Source: Humulus lupulus
Lineage: Eukaryota > Streptophyta > Magnoliopsida > Rosales > Cannabaceae
DNA: 64,000 nt
Direction: 5' to 3'
Assembly (NCBI RefSeq): GCF_963169125.1
Contig: NC_084802.1
Span: 113,650,903-113,714,902 of the forward strand
Part shown: piece after piece, positions 34,212 to 44,252 of the stretch
Layout: every line of letters begins with the position of its first letter
Numbering within the stretch: the first letter of the stretch is position 1
Position numbers and translations under genes: made by a program
Notes under the pieces: model-generated
The model's database searches: none
Told to the model about the DNA's origin: nothing
The model's input: only the letters and a program-made list of their open reading frames with translations

Positions 34212-34826
34212 TGTCACGGGCCGGCTATTTGGGTACTCCAACTAGACAGAACGTGCGGCACTTGCAGACTCTTCAAGCTAGCAAGTCAGCCTACAACACA
34301 CACCTACAGGCAAACCAACTCAGTGGTTAGCCATATACACATCTCGGACATGCAACGAGCAATAACAAAGTATGAGCAAGCACAAAGCAAGTCATTCCTA
34401 GGAACATCCACACAACACAAAGCACACAATAAGGCAAGTGGCACACAATGGCCCAACGAAGATAACAAAAAAGTAACACATAAGCAACAAGGAAGCACAC
34501 AGGGGCAAGTATGGATAAATATTGTTTTATTAATATATAGCATTGATAGGGCAAGGGAGTACACAGCTTTGGCCCCTATCTGCTGATGGCCATGGTGCTT
34601 CCCTAAGTCACCAGGTGACCTCCCCCTAAGGAGCCTTTTAGGGAAATAAGGTCTTCCCAGGAACATATATGATTTTTGTCTAGGAGACATATGCATAATT
34701 ACAAAACTGCCACTACCCTATCCCATGAGGTTGCTTGGTGCAAGACTTGACTAATGATCAAGCACCAAGGCATGCTCACTTACAAAATGGTCCCATGTGG
34801 GTGTGCCAAAGGGGTAGCACGCCACA
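34212..34826 (-). repeat. Chromovirus 3' LTR
   Basis: It begins TGTCACGGGCCGGC and ends CACGCCACA on the plus strand. It is followed by the polypurine tract at 34827-34840 (GAGTGGGGGAGAG on the minus strand). Both strands stay open for about 100 codons here and in the partner LTR, but the peptides resemble nothing known. Confidence 0.92.
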
Positions 34827-34840
34827 CTCTCCCCCACTCA
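34827..34840 (-). promoter_or_regulatory. Chromovirus polypurine tract
   Basis: GAGTGGGGGAGAG on the minus strand, directly before the 3' LTR start TGTGGCGTGC. Confidence 0.75.
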
Positions 34841-34844
34841 ATTT

Positions 34845-36185
34845 TTCGACGTCCTCGACGAAGTAGCTTGTAGATCTTCAATCTTCTGTGTGAGCTTCTT
34901 CAAGTCTTCCACCCTCTCCCAGCTAATCTCGTCATCTACGAGCCCCTTCCATTTTACCATATACTCTTTATGCTTTTTATGGTCAGTGGTGACCATCCTT
35001 TCCACCAGGATTTCTTCAGGTTGACACTTGCTCCTTGGCTAAACGATGACTCCTCCTCTGGTTGATTGGTTGCACTCTGGATTTGCTGGATCTTCATGAT
35101 ATGACTTCAAGTTGCTGACGTGAAGGACCGAGTGTATCTTCATCCATTATGGTAGGTCGACTTTGTAGGAAGTTAGGCCAACTTTTGAGATGATTGAGAC
35201 CGAACCCTCGTACTTGCGAACGAGTATGATGTCTTTGTCCCCTCGAAATCTCAACTGTTCGGGCCTCAGTTTGATTAACACTAAGTCACCTGCTTTGAAC
35301 TCCAGTGGTCTGCGCATATGATCTGTTCACTTCTTCATTCTTCTTGATGCTTTTTCTAAATAAGCTCGGGCAATCTCTGTCGCTTTCTTCCAGTCTTTGG
35401 TGAAGTGAAAGGCTCGCGGGTTCCGACCACGATATTCGTCCACTGTGTCGGGCAACAGTGGCTGCTGTCCATTAACAACTTCAAAAGGGCTCTTATTCAA
35501 TGAAGAACTCTTTTGAGAGTTGAAGAAAAATTGAGCTACATCGAGTAGTTGCGGCCAATTCTTCAAATTGGCATTGACAAAGTGGCACAAGTACTCCTCC
35601 AACATCCCGTTGAATCTTTCTGTCTGCCCATCAATCTGTGGATGGTAGCTCGAGGATATGTTCAGTTGTGACCCCAAGAGATTGAATAGTTTGGACCAAA
35701 AGGTCCCAGTGAATCTTCCATCTCAGTCACTAACAATGTTCTGAGGCACTCCCCAATATTTTACAATACGCTTGAAAAATTGTTGGGCTGTCTCCTCTGC
35801 AGAACAGTACTTCGACACTGGGATGAATGTTGCGTACTTCGAGAATCTGTCCACCACCACCAAGATCGTACTTAAGTCCCCTGTCTTCGGTAGACTAGTG
35901 ATAAAGCCAAGCGACACACTCTCCCATGGCCGGCTTGGGACTGGCAAGGGCTCCAACAACCCAGGTGTCTTGTTCCTATCGACCTTGTCTTGTTCCTATC
36001 GCTTGGTGTACTCCACTACATCATCTCACATTTGTGGCCAGTAGTATCCCTACTTCAAGAATGCATGGGTTCTCTGCCACCCTGGATGACCTTCCCACAA
36101 GGTGTCATGACACTCGCTTAGTAATGTCGTCCACAAATCTCTAGCTTTCGGAAAATACAAGCGACCCCCTTTTGCCCACAAAAGA
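34845..36185 (-). pseudogene. Chromovirus integrase with C-terminal chromodomain
   Basis: From 35959 to 35327 one frame is broken by a single stop where relatives have SDRDG (here SD-stop-DG, near 35722). The core has SLGFITSLP (first catalytic Asp is Gly), VVVDRFSKYATFIPV, SSYHPQIDGQTERFNGMLEEYL (catalytic Glu kept) and FNSQKSSSLNKSPFEVV. The C-terminal domain follows (GDLVLIKLRPEQLRFRG, VGLTSYKVDLP) with a stop and frame changes. The chromodomain at about 35018-34866 reads EEILVERMVTT, then KEYMVKWKGLVDDEISWERV, with the aromatic and Trp cage positions kept. A TAG lies at 35039-35041 just before it. The upstream zinc finger (36185-35960) is degenerate. Confidence 0.85.
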
Positions 36186-37274
36186 TCATCCTCCACCTAG
36201 AACTACCGAGTCTTTCTCCAGGTTTTCTTTGATGCGCTCCTTGAGTGGAGTGTTCACCACGCTAGCCGACAAACTAGCCAAGATCTTTAGAGTCGCCAAT
36301 TCTGCTTTGCGACTCAAGGCGTTAGCTGCCTGGTTCAAGCATCTTGCCCTGTGCTCAAAACAAAAGTCGAATTCCGCCACGAACTTCTGCCATCGAGCCT
36401 GCTTAGGGGTCAGTTTTGGCTGAGTAAGGAAATGACTAACCACTGCATTATCCATCTTCACCATGAACTTTGACCCCAGCAAGTAATGCCTCCACACTCG
36501 CAAGCAATGGATAACTGCAAGGAGTTCCTTCTCCTCGGCAGTATACCGCCTCTCAGCTTCAGACAGCTTGCAGCTCTCATATGCGACCGGGTGGTCTTCT
36601 TGTACTAGTTCCCCTCTCAGTGCATAATCTGAGGCATCTCTACGTACTTCGAAGGGCTTGCTAACATTTGGCAAGGCAAGAACATGATCCTTCATCATGG
36701 CTTCCATCAAACTCCTGAATGCTTCAGCACACTTGTCAGTCCACGCCCAAGTCACACCCTTTTACTGAAGCTCGGTCAAGGGCTTCGCCCTTCTCGAGTA
36801 GTCGTCCACAAATCGTCTATAGTAGTTGGCTAGACCAAAGAAGGAGTGGAGTTCTTTCACGTTTGTGTGGGCTTTTCATTCTTGGATTGCCCTCACCTTC
36901 TCCAGATCCATACGAATTCGGCCACGTTCCACCACGTGGCCTAGGAACTTATTGCTCACCTGTGCAAACGAGCAATTCTTGCGCTTCACATATAGCTGGT
37001 TCTCTCTCAACTTCTAAAACACTTGAGCCAAGTGTTCTTGATGCTCTTCAATCGTGGCACTATAAACCATGATATCATCCAAGTACACCATCACGAACTT
37101 ATCTAGATACTTGTGGAATACTTGGTTCATCACTGTACAGAAAGTAGCAGGTGCATTTGTCAACCCAAACGGCATTACTCGAAACTCAAATGCTCCGTAT
37201 CGAGTAACGTACGTAGTCTTTGGTTCATCCCCATCTGCGATCCTCACCTGATAATAGCCCGATCTCAAGTCCAA
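36186..37274 (-). pseudogene. Chromovirus RT C-terminal part and RNase H
   Basis: The RT palm ([44 protein letters not shown]) is open to 37014 and keeps the catalytic YLDD pair. A connection region with stops follows ([34 protein letters not shown]). RNase H is open from 36755 to 36186: VRRDASDYALRGELVQ, TAEEKELLAVIHCLRVWRHY, KMDNAVVSHFL and NQAANALSRK, where the last catalytic Asp of ADALSRK is Asn. The polyprotein order is normal. Damage is moderate. Confidence 0.85.
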
Positions 37275-38165
37275 CTATGTGAAGTATTTGGCTCCACTTA
37301 GTTGGTCGAACAAATCAGCGATCAGGGGGATGGGGTAGGTGTTGCGAACTGTCACCTTGTTGAGAACCCTATAGTCGATGCACAGTCTCAAGCTCCCATT
37401 GTGTTTCTTCTGGAATAGCATAGGGGAGCCAAATGGCGCCTTCGACTGTCTGATGAAGCCTACCTCCAATAACTCTTTTAGTTGTTTCCTCAACTCTTCT
37501 ATCTCAGGGGGTGCCATTCTGTATGGCGCTTTTGTTGGAGATTTCGCTCCTGGCACTAGCTCTATCTGGTGATCAATCCCCCTCTTTGGTGGCAAGGTTT
37601 TGGGGAGTTTATCTGGCATCACATCCCCATACATCTTTAAGACCCTCGTAATTTCTAGTGGAACAATCTCTTCCACTACTTCTTCGAACACGGTGGGTAT
37701 AGCTACATAAGTGGGCTCCTGTTTCTTCACACCTTTCTTGAACTGTAAAATTGATAGAAACTTCACACCAGGGAGTGGTTTCACCTTTGTAGGCACAATT
37801 GAAGGAGTCTCTCCCATTATGAGTAAGCTCCCAGTGGCAGGAATTGGAATGGCACCTTTCTCGGTTAGAAAGTCCATTCCCAAAACTACATCAAAGTCGT
37901 CCATATGGACGACCACTATGCCAGTCTGCCCCTCCCACGTGTTGATTCTAACTTTTACCCCTTTAGCCACGCCATTTGTGGCCAAGGCCTTGGAGTTGAC
38001 CGCTTTCATGCGACCTGCATCTTTCTCCAGATTCAGTCCCAGTCGCTTTGCTTCCAGTTTAGAGATGAAGTTGTGGGTGGTGCCAGTATCGATCATCACA
38101 CTTTTGGCAGCCTTGCCATTGATGGTGGCATCCATAAACATTAGCCCCTTCCCCAGGGTCTTCAT
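37275..38165 (-). pseudogene. Chromovirus protease and RT N-terminal part
   Basis: An open frame of 296 codons. It starts in the retropepsin domain ([19 protein letters not shown], then TGTTHNFIS), with the active-site Asp-Thr-Gly intact, and includes [19 protein letters not shown] fingers follow: [60 protein letters not shown] and [18 protein letters not shown]. It stops (TAG) where a Leu-Asp-Leu-Arg segment is expected, and the next frame (37274) takes over directly. It is the best preserved part of this element. Confidence 0.87.
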
Positions 38166-39423
38166 CCCTTTTTCGCCATGTTCTTGAGAGCATTCAATAG
38201 GCGGACAGCGCCCATGTGCGCATACTCTTCCTCTTCCTCTTCTCCTTCGCCCTGTTGTTCTTGGCCAATGAGGGCATTCTGCTTGCCCCTATAAGGGAAA
38301 GCTGCCGACTTATGTGGGCCTTTGCAGAGCCAACAAGCTAGCGGCTTCCTCCCTGCAACAGCATCTATACCACTGGAAGAATTGGACTCTGCTGTCCTCT
38401 TCTCTCCCCCACTCTTGCCCTGTCAGGACTTCCCAGACTTCTTACTCCCAGCGCTACTTGAGCTGGTTGGAGGATTAGCCATTTTCGGCAGGCTGCTCTC
38501 CGGAGTGTAATCTGTTAAGCGTTCAGCAGCAGCTTGAGCGATGACAAGGTCAGACACACGCTGCCTTTCAAGTTCTTGCTTGGCCCACAATTTCAACCCC
38601 TCGAGGAAGCAGAAGAGCCTGTCTACTTCGAACATGTCCTTTATATCGAGCATTAGTCCCAAAAATTTCTTCACATATTCTTGGACTGTCCCGACTTATT
38701 TGAGCTCTCTCAACTGGCGTCGAGCTATGTATGCGACATTTTCTGACAGAAATTGCCTCTTTAGTTCTCTCTTCAGGTCTACCCAAGATGTGATGGTGCA
38801 CCTACCATTCTCTATGTCGTCATACTTGGTCCTCCACCACACCTTGGCATCCCCAGATAAGTACATGGTAGCCATGGCGACCTTTCCGTCTTCCGAATCG
38901 GCTCGCAAGTCTCGAAAATAATGTTCCATGTCGAAGAGGAAATTCTCCAAATCCTTTGCGTCTCTGGCACCGTTATAGGGCCTCGGCTCGGGTACTTTAA
39001 CTCGGCCATATTCCATACCTATCAGCCCTGTTGCAGGGGCATTCCCAACCGCTCGCATGGTCAGGTTTACCTTGGCAGTTAGCTCAGCCATTTCTTCTCT
39101 GAGCACGCCAACTTCCTCTCTGCAGTCTTCCGTAGTGTCATTATGGAAACTTCTTGTTCCTTCAGCATGCGTTCCACTGTCGCGATGCGCTCTTCCCACC
39201 GAGGGGAAACAGAAGTACTTGTTGGAGTGTTTCTTTTCTCCAACGCGATTATTCTGGATAGGAGAACATCATTTTCCTTTTCTAGCGCCGCTATGCGATT
39301 GTTTGCATCAGATGATCCAGAGTTATGACTTGCAGAGGAAAGATCCCTGACCTTTTCGTCCAGGCCATCTAATTCCCCCAAACGCTTCTCAAGTGCTTTG
39401 ATCCTCCTAGTGTTGCTCACCAT
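38166..39423 (-). pseudogene. Chromovirus gag
   Basis: The ATG at 39423 (MVSNTRRIKALEKRLGELD) lies 45 bp downstream of the LTR end. The N-terminus is rich in heptad-like Leu/Glu/Lys repeats (IAALEKENDVLLSRIIALEK), suggesting a coiled coil. A frameshift near 39130 leads into the capsid frame (VPEPRPYNGARDAKDLENFL, AMATMYLSGDAKVWWRTKYD, FLSENVAYIARRQLRELK). After one stop the same frame continues with VGTVQEYVKKFLGLML and LFCFLEGLKLWAKQEL. A remnant zinc knuckle ([17 protein letters not shown], with Phe where the third Cys should be) lies at about 38340-38290. The acidic [13 protein letters not shown] segment leads towards the protease. Confidence 0.85.
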
Positions 39424-39449
39424 AGTGTGTTTTGCCAAGCTCTTTCTAA

Positions 39450-39467
39450 CTTGGCTCTGTTACCAAC
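39450..39467 (-). promoter_or_regulatory. Chromovirus primer binding site
   Basis: The minus strand reads GTTGGTAACAGAGCC directly after the 5' LTR. It differs from the initiator-Met tRNA site TGGTATCAGAGC at one position. Confidence 0.8.
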
Positions 39468-40082
39468 TGTCACGGGCCGGCTATTTGGGTACTCAAACTA
39501 GACGGAACATACGACACTTGCAGACTCTTCAAGCTAGCAAGTCAGCCTACAACACACACCTCAATGCAAACAAACTCAGTGGTTAGCCACATACACATCT
39601 CAGACATGCAACGTGCAATAACGAAGTATGAGCAAGCACAAAGCAAGTCATTCCTAGGAACGTCCACACAACACAAAGCACACAACAAGGCAAGTGGCAC
39701 GCAATGGCCCAACGAAGATAACAAACAAGTAACACATAGGCAACAAGGAAGCACACATGGGAAAGTATGGATAAATATTGTTTTATTAATATATAGCCTT
39801 GATAAGGAAAGGGAGTACACATCTTTGGCCCCTATCTGTTGATGGCCATGGTGCTTCCCTAAGTCACCAGGTCACCTCCCCCTAAGGAGCCTTCTAGGGA
39901 AATAAGGTCTTCCCAGGAAAATATATGATTTTTGTCTGGAAGACATATGCATAATTACAAAACTGCCACTACCCAATCTCATGAGGTTGCTTGGTGCAAG
40001 ACTTGACTAATGATCAAGCACCAAGGCATGCTCACTTACAAAATGGCCCCATGTGGGTGTGCCAAAGGGGAAGCACGCCACA
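39468..40082 (-). repeat. Chromovirus 5' LTR
   Basis: 615 bp, colinear with 34212-34826 without gaps. It ends at GCACGCCACA on the plus strand before the duplication CGCGG. Confidence 0.92.
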
Positions 40083-40087
40083 CGCGG

Positions 40088-40400
40088 GGCACACGGATGC
40101 ACGCAGGCTATAGGGGCAGCGACTCGGGCATCGGGGTTTGTACTCGGGGCTCAGGCCATTACAGAATTTTATCCAGATTTTTAAAAAAAATTAAAAAATC
40201 CCCATGCCCCAAAATGTCTTACAATTTTTGTATATCAAGAAAATTTAAGAACTTTTCCTAACCCTAAAACACCATGAATACCAACCCTTAAGAACATAAA
40301 CGATTCATCCATAAACATCCATCCATTCATATATTACACATAATATAAAAAATGCATATGATACCCACATAGTAATTAACATATGCAGGCATTAAAGATG
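40088..40400 (-). other. copia B 5' leader, LTR-proximal part
   Basis: It continues the leader interrupted by the chromovirus. It is GC-rich to about 40150, then AT-rich. No coding signal is seen. Confidence 0.65.
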
Positions 40401-40414
40401 ACTCTGGTACCAAT
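40401..40414 (-). promoter_or_regulatory. copia B primer binding site
   Basis: The minus strand reads ATTGGTACCAGAGT after the LTR end CCTAACA. It resembles the initiator-Met tRNA site TGGTATCAGAGC with two mismatches. Confidence 0.7.
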
Positions 40415-42473
40415 TGTTAGGAACAGTTCCTAGTGCGCAGGGGAAATTGAGGTAATAGTAGTATTGTATACATCAAAAAATTTCATATAAACAACTTTAT
40501 ATGAGGATCTTTTAATATGCAATATGTTAATCAATATATAATATGTATATGGAAAAATAATATGAAATGATTTACCTCTAGTAGCCTATCAAGAATCCTT
40601 GAATCTTTTCGCATATATTTCGATCTTCCTATCCTAGCTAGAGTACTTACACCTAGATCTTCCAAGACGTTCTCTACACCACAAGATGTGGGAGGGCACA
40701 TAGAGAACAAGAATGAATTTTGTGAATCAAAAGTATTCTCAACACATGAGACTCTTTATTATAGGCTAGAGAGAAAATGTTTTTTGTTTTGCGAACAAGA
40801 TGATACTTTTTTCTTCTTTGTAAAAGCTTTTTTTTCTATTTTCTATCATATAGAATATATAGACATTATTATCATAATAATACTAATAAATAAAAAATAA
40901 TCATCTTTAATAATAATAATAATGATAAAAGACTAAGTCTCACATTCCCTTTTAAAACCCCTTTTAAAATGTTTTATTGATTAATTAAAAATAAAATAAA
41001 AAACTAATAACTGATCACATCAGTAGTGCTACATGCATAGAGCAGTCCAAGCCCAATGGTGTGGCATTATCCCTGAAAATGGGATTTGAATTTTCATGTG
41101 TTTTTTTTTTAATTAATTAATAATTATAAATTCAAAGAAGGTATCATATTATCAAGGAAAAGACAACAACTTAAATTTATAAATTCAAATTTTGAATTTA
41201 CATTATCATCTTATTATTAATGAGATAAATATAATAATCAAAACAAATTTTGACTATCCATATTTATCTATTCACACTTAAATTAAATATTTGATTAAAA
41301 TCTATTTATTCTCAATTTCAAAAATTGCACAAATGCAATAATAAATTGTACAACTTCAATTATCACATAATTTAACATTTATCCCGAAGAATAAATATTC
41401 TCTCAAATAGCCCATTCATAGTTTGACCCTTGTATCAACTCTTACCTTTATTAGTGTTGATAGAGCCGTCCCGGAGACCTATGGACCAATAATTCCAATC
41501 TCTAATAAATAAAATATTATAAACCAAAACTCTTTCATTCAATAATCATATTTACTAATCTCATGATTATTCCACTATAATTATGAGACTGAACTCTTGA
41601 GAATTAAAGGCATATTTATTGAGTACTTTATTGTAACCATAAAATGTCCATTCATATAATCATTACAAACAAATTAATCCTCTATTGATGACTCATAATT
41701 AAGTGGGAATAAAATTACCGTTTTACCCTTCTAATTATATATTGATTCCTAGTGTACCTTCGACTTTACTAGTGAAGGTTAATTCATAATTTGATTATAA
41801 ATTTGACGTCAATAACCTTTTCAGTTCTAAAAGCCAACCCAATAGGGAATCATCATTCAATCTATAAGAAGGTATAGATTCCATGTGTGTTAAGTTATAT
41901 CCCTAACCTTGTACATCATTGAGTCCCCAAAATAATAGTTCTTAGCCTGATCATTCTGACAAACCGTAACACATGAATAAAAAGGATAAAATGATATACA
42001 TAGGAGTTCATAGTAACTTCAGGATTAAGATCATTTTGTATATGATCATCAGTTGATGTGTTTTATAATACTACGAAACGATATTTAAACAAGTATTATT
42101 AAATCACATCTGGTCCAGTTCTTCATACTATCAGCATGCAAAGTACCTCCACTAAAGTGTCCTACACTAGTAACCAGGATCTAGGTTACATGGATTCATA
42201 ATACTAGTGGACCGTACTAGCAGTATTTAATTTAAAGATTCCATAACTTTATTTTACTGCGAACTATTTATGTTCATTATCTCAATCTCGATCCTCTCAC
42301 ACCCATATGAGATTGAGACCACATAAATGACCTTTGAAATTTTCTAATATTTTCTTAATATTATTAACAATAATGTAGTACATAAGCTACATATATACAA
42401 TAATTAAGTTCATTCATTTATTTCATTAAAACTATTGTCAACTAAAATTGCTTGAAGGGCACAATTCCCAATA
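40415..42473 (-). repeat. copia B 5' LTR
   Basis: About 2059 bp. The minus strand starts TATTGGGAATTGTGCCC, a mutated TGTTGGG, and ends GGAACTGTTCCTAACA. It is alignable over most of its length to 27001-28832, to the copia A LTR and to the solo LTR at 54787-57072. It contains no gene. Confidence 0.87.
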
Positions 42474-43401
42474 AGGGACTCTAATATTATTACATTTTGA
42501 GATCTACAAGGTTCAGAAGTCTCGTTTGGACTAGACTCGTGCTCAACCTGCCTAATACCAAGGATAAAGGCACCATGACACAGGGAAGGCCATGACAAAA
42601 GGTTTGTACTGTATTCTTACAAAATAGTGGACCTAAAGTGAAAGGTATTATTTACCACTGTGGTACATTTGGGGTAACTATGATTGTGGTGCATGACCAA
42701 TTGGTCAACACACTAGAGAAGGGTTACATTTAGTTTTGGATCTACCGGATGTCGACTCACGAGCTACCAGGGGTGAATCGGATTAGCCTAAAACTGGCAG
42801 TAGCTCGATTGATTTTTCTATATAGATTACCTGGGTTGGAGGTACCGGCTACTGCCCCCGATTTAGCTTGGCCATGGCTGGGATGTTTTATATCCTTGGG
42901 AACCCTTGTTTTGCACACCAACGGTGTGACCTCCTCTTCTTTATCAACCTCCTCAGCGACCGGGAGGAGCTTCTGGGGAGGAGGGAGCTCAAGAAGGGGG
43001 CCTCGGGACCTGATGGTAAGCGTCTGATCCTCGCGAATCAGCTTGCAAGCCACCGTGGTGCCATTATTCACCACCACCCAGAACTCTTTCTCTTTGGTAG
43101 GAGCTCAGTCCAAATTATCGTATTGACCTCCGAGGGTCTTGAACTGCTCCGTTCTCTTATTTATAGCTGCACAAGTTAGCAACTTGATCCGAATATGCTC
43201 AAACATGGTTAAGAAAAAGTTCAAGTATAAAGTTGAAGGAGCTAAGAAACTTACGAGGACGGTGGAAATATCGATGGGGGCAGTCATTGAACCCATTTGC
43301 ATAAATAATTGATCCTTGTAGTATATCGGGTGGCCGGGGAGGTCGCTAATGGAGATTGTGCTGAGGAGTTTGGTGATAAGGCATAGTGCCTTGATTAGCA
43401 T
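42474..43401 (-). pseudogene. Unidentified degenerate reading frame
   Basis: On the minus strand two open stretches (43401-43105 and 43077-42757) are in the same frame and separated by one TGA, giving about 215 codons. The upper part is hydrophobic at its start (LIKALCLITKLLSTISISDL) and then reads KRTEQFKTLGGQYDNLD. The lower part has a proline- and charge-rich stretch (GPLLELPPPQKLLPVAEEVD, KEEEVTPLV). I do not recognise the family. The context suggests the N-terminal gag or an accessory frame of an LTR element. The first residues run into the gypsy-2 LTR, so the true start is elsewhere. The remaining part to 42474 has no coding signal. Confidence 0.35.
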
Positions 43402-44252
43402 GCCAGGAGGGCATAATTGGATTTATATGTGAAATTAATAGATTAAATGTATGATTATGTGAAATATATGAGTTGTATTATAATATGACTACTTATGCTT
43501 ATGGGCTCGTTTTCGTTAAAAATGACATTTTTGTAATTTTGACCCGTTGAGGGTATAACTGTAATTATATTTGTTATGTGATTGATACCACATTATTAAG
43601 TGGATATATTTGAGTTATTCAACTTGAGACGACCCTTTGGAGCAATTTAGTGGTAAAGTCACAACGGGGATAAACACCCGACCTAGGGTAAGCCTAGAGA
43701 TATTTTGGTAACATGGCAAGTTACCGGGGTTTATTGGGTAATGGGAATTAATTTGGTGGGTATTTGAGCTTAATGGATTTAATTGGGAATTAGTGGTATA
43801 ATTTGAGGATTAGTGGAGATTAAGGCAAAATGACCAAAATGCCCTTCGGTTTGGTTTTGAGGTTAATTGGAGTTAGGGGTGAAATGCTCTTTTGACCTAT
43901 TGGAATGAGTAATTGCCCCAAGTGATGAGTATCCTAGTAATTCACGTGTTCTCTTCTCCATTACCCTCTAGTTTCTTCTTCTTTTTTTTCTATCAAAAGC
44001 TACTCAAAGGTTCTCAAGCTTTGGTTTTGGCTTTCTAAGGAAATTTGTTAAGAGAATGAGATGATTCAAGCTAACCATTTGAGCTAGAAGCTGCTAGGAC
44101 TATAATCACCATAGGGATTCGAAATTTGAGAAGGTAAGAAACAATTATCCTATTTTTCATCTCATATTTTTTTGATATTCTTGGATGTCTTGAGGTTAAG
44201 TTAAGTGAAGTTCTTGTGATTTGAGGTTTCTAGGAGGTGTTGGAGTTTGATT
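43357..44252 (+). repeat. gypsy-2 5' LTR, 5' half
   Basis: It aligns with the 3' LTR at about 58162-59036, for example TGCCTTGATTAGC at 43388 and GGAGGGCATAATTGGATTTA just after. It stops at GTTGGAGTTTG, after which an unrelated LTR begins. The remaining 900 bp or so are missing. Confidence 0.75.

Larger units (their letters stand above)
34212..40082 (-). mobile_element. Chromovirus (Ty3/gypsy) with chromodomain, nested in copia B
   Basis: The element is 5871 bp with two LTRs of exactly 615 bp that differ at about 34 sites with no indels (about 94.5% identity, counted by eye). The flanks are TGCAG (34207-34211) and CGCGG (40083-40087), a target duplication whose two differences are both CpG to TpG/CpA changes. 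Minus-strand order is PBS, gag, protease, RT, RNase H, integrase, chromodomain, polypurine tract. It belongs to the chromovirus clade by its classical chromodomain, which in this group targets integration to marked chromatin. Several stops and frameshifts make it defective. It is clearly older than copia C. Confidence 0.92.
27001..42473 (-). mobile_element. copia B: Ty1/copia retrotransposon split by a chromovirus
   Basis: Minus-strand order: 5' LTR (42473 to 40415), primer site, long GC-rich leader, gag (from 32776), protease, integrase, RT, RNase H, polypurine tract, 3' LTR (28832 to about 27001, end missing). The leader is interrupted by the chromovirus at 34212-40082. LTR starts read TGTTGGGAATTGTGCCC (3') and TATTGGGAATTGTGCCC (5'). 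Numerous stops, a mutated RT active site and the lost LTR end show an old, inactive copy. Without the nested element it would be about 9.6 kb. Confidence 0.88.

Noticed and set aside
34197..34696. Open frames of about 130 codons on both strands in the chromovirus LTRs (also 39542-39842)
   Set aside because: They lie in LTR sequence, start outside the LTR in one copy, and the peptides have no recognisable features. Openness in both LTRs follows from their common origin.
37711..38187. Plus-strand open frame of 158 codons
   Set aside because: It is the antisense shadow of the chromovirus protease frame.
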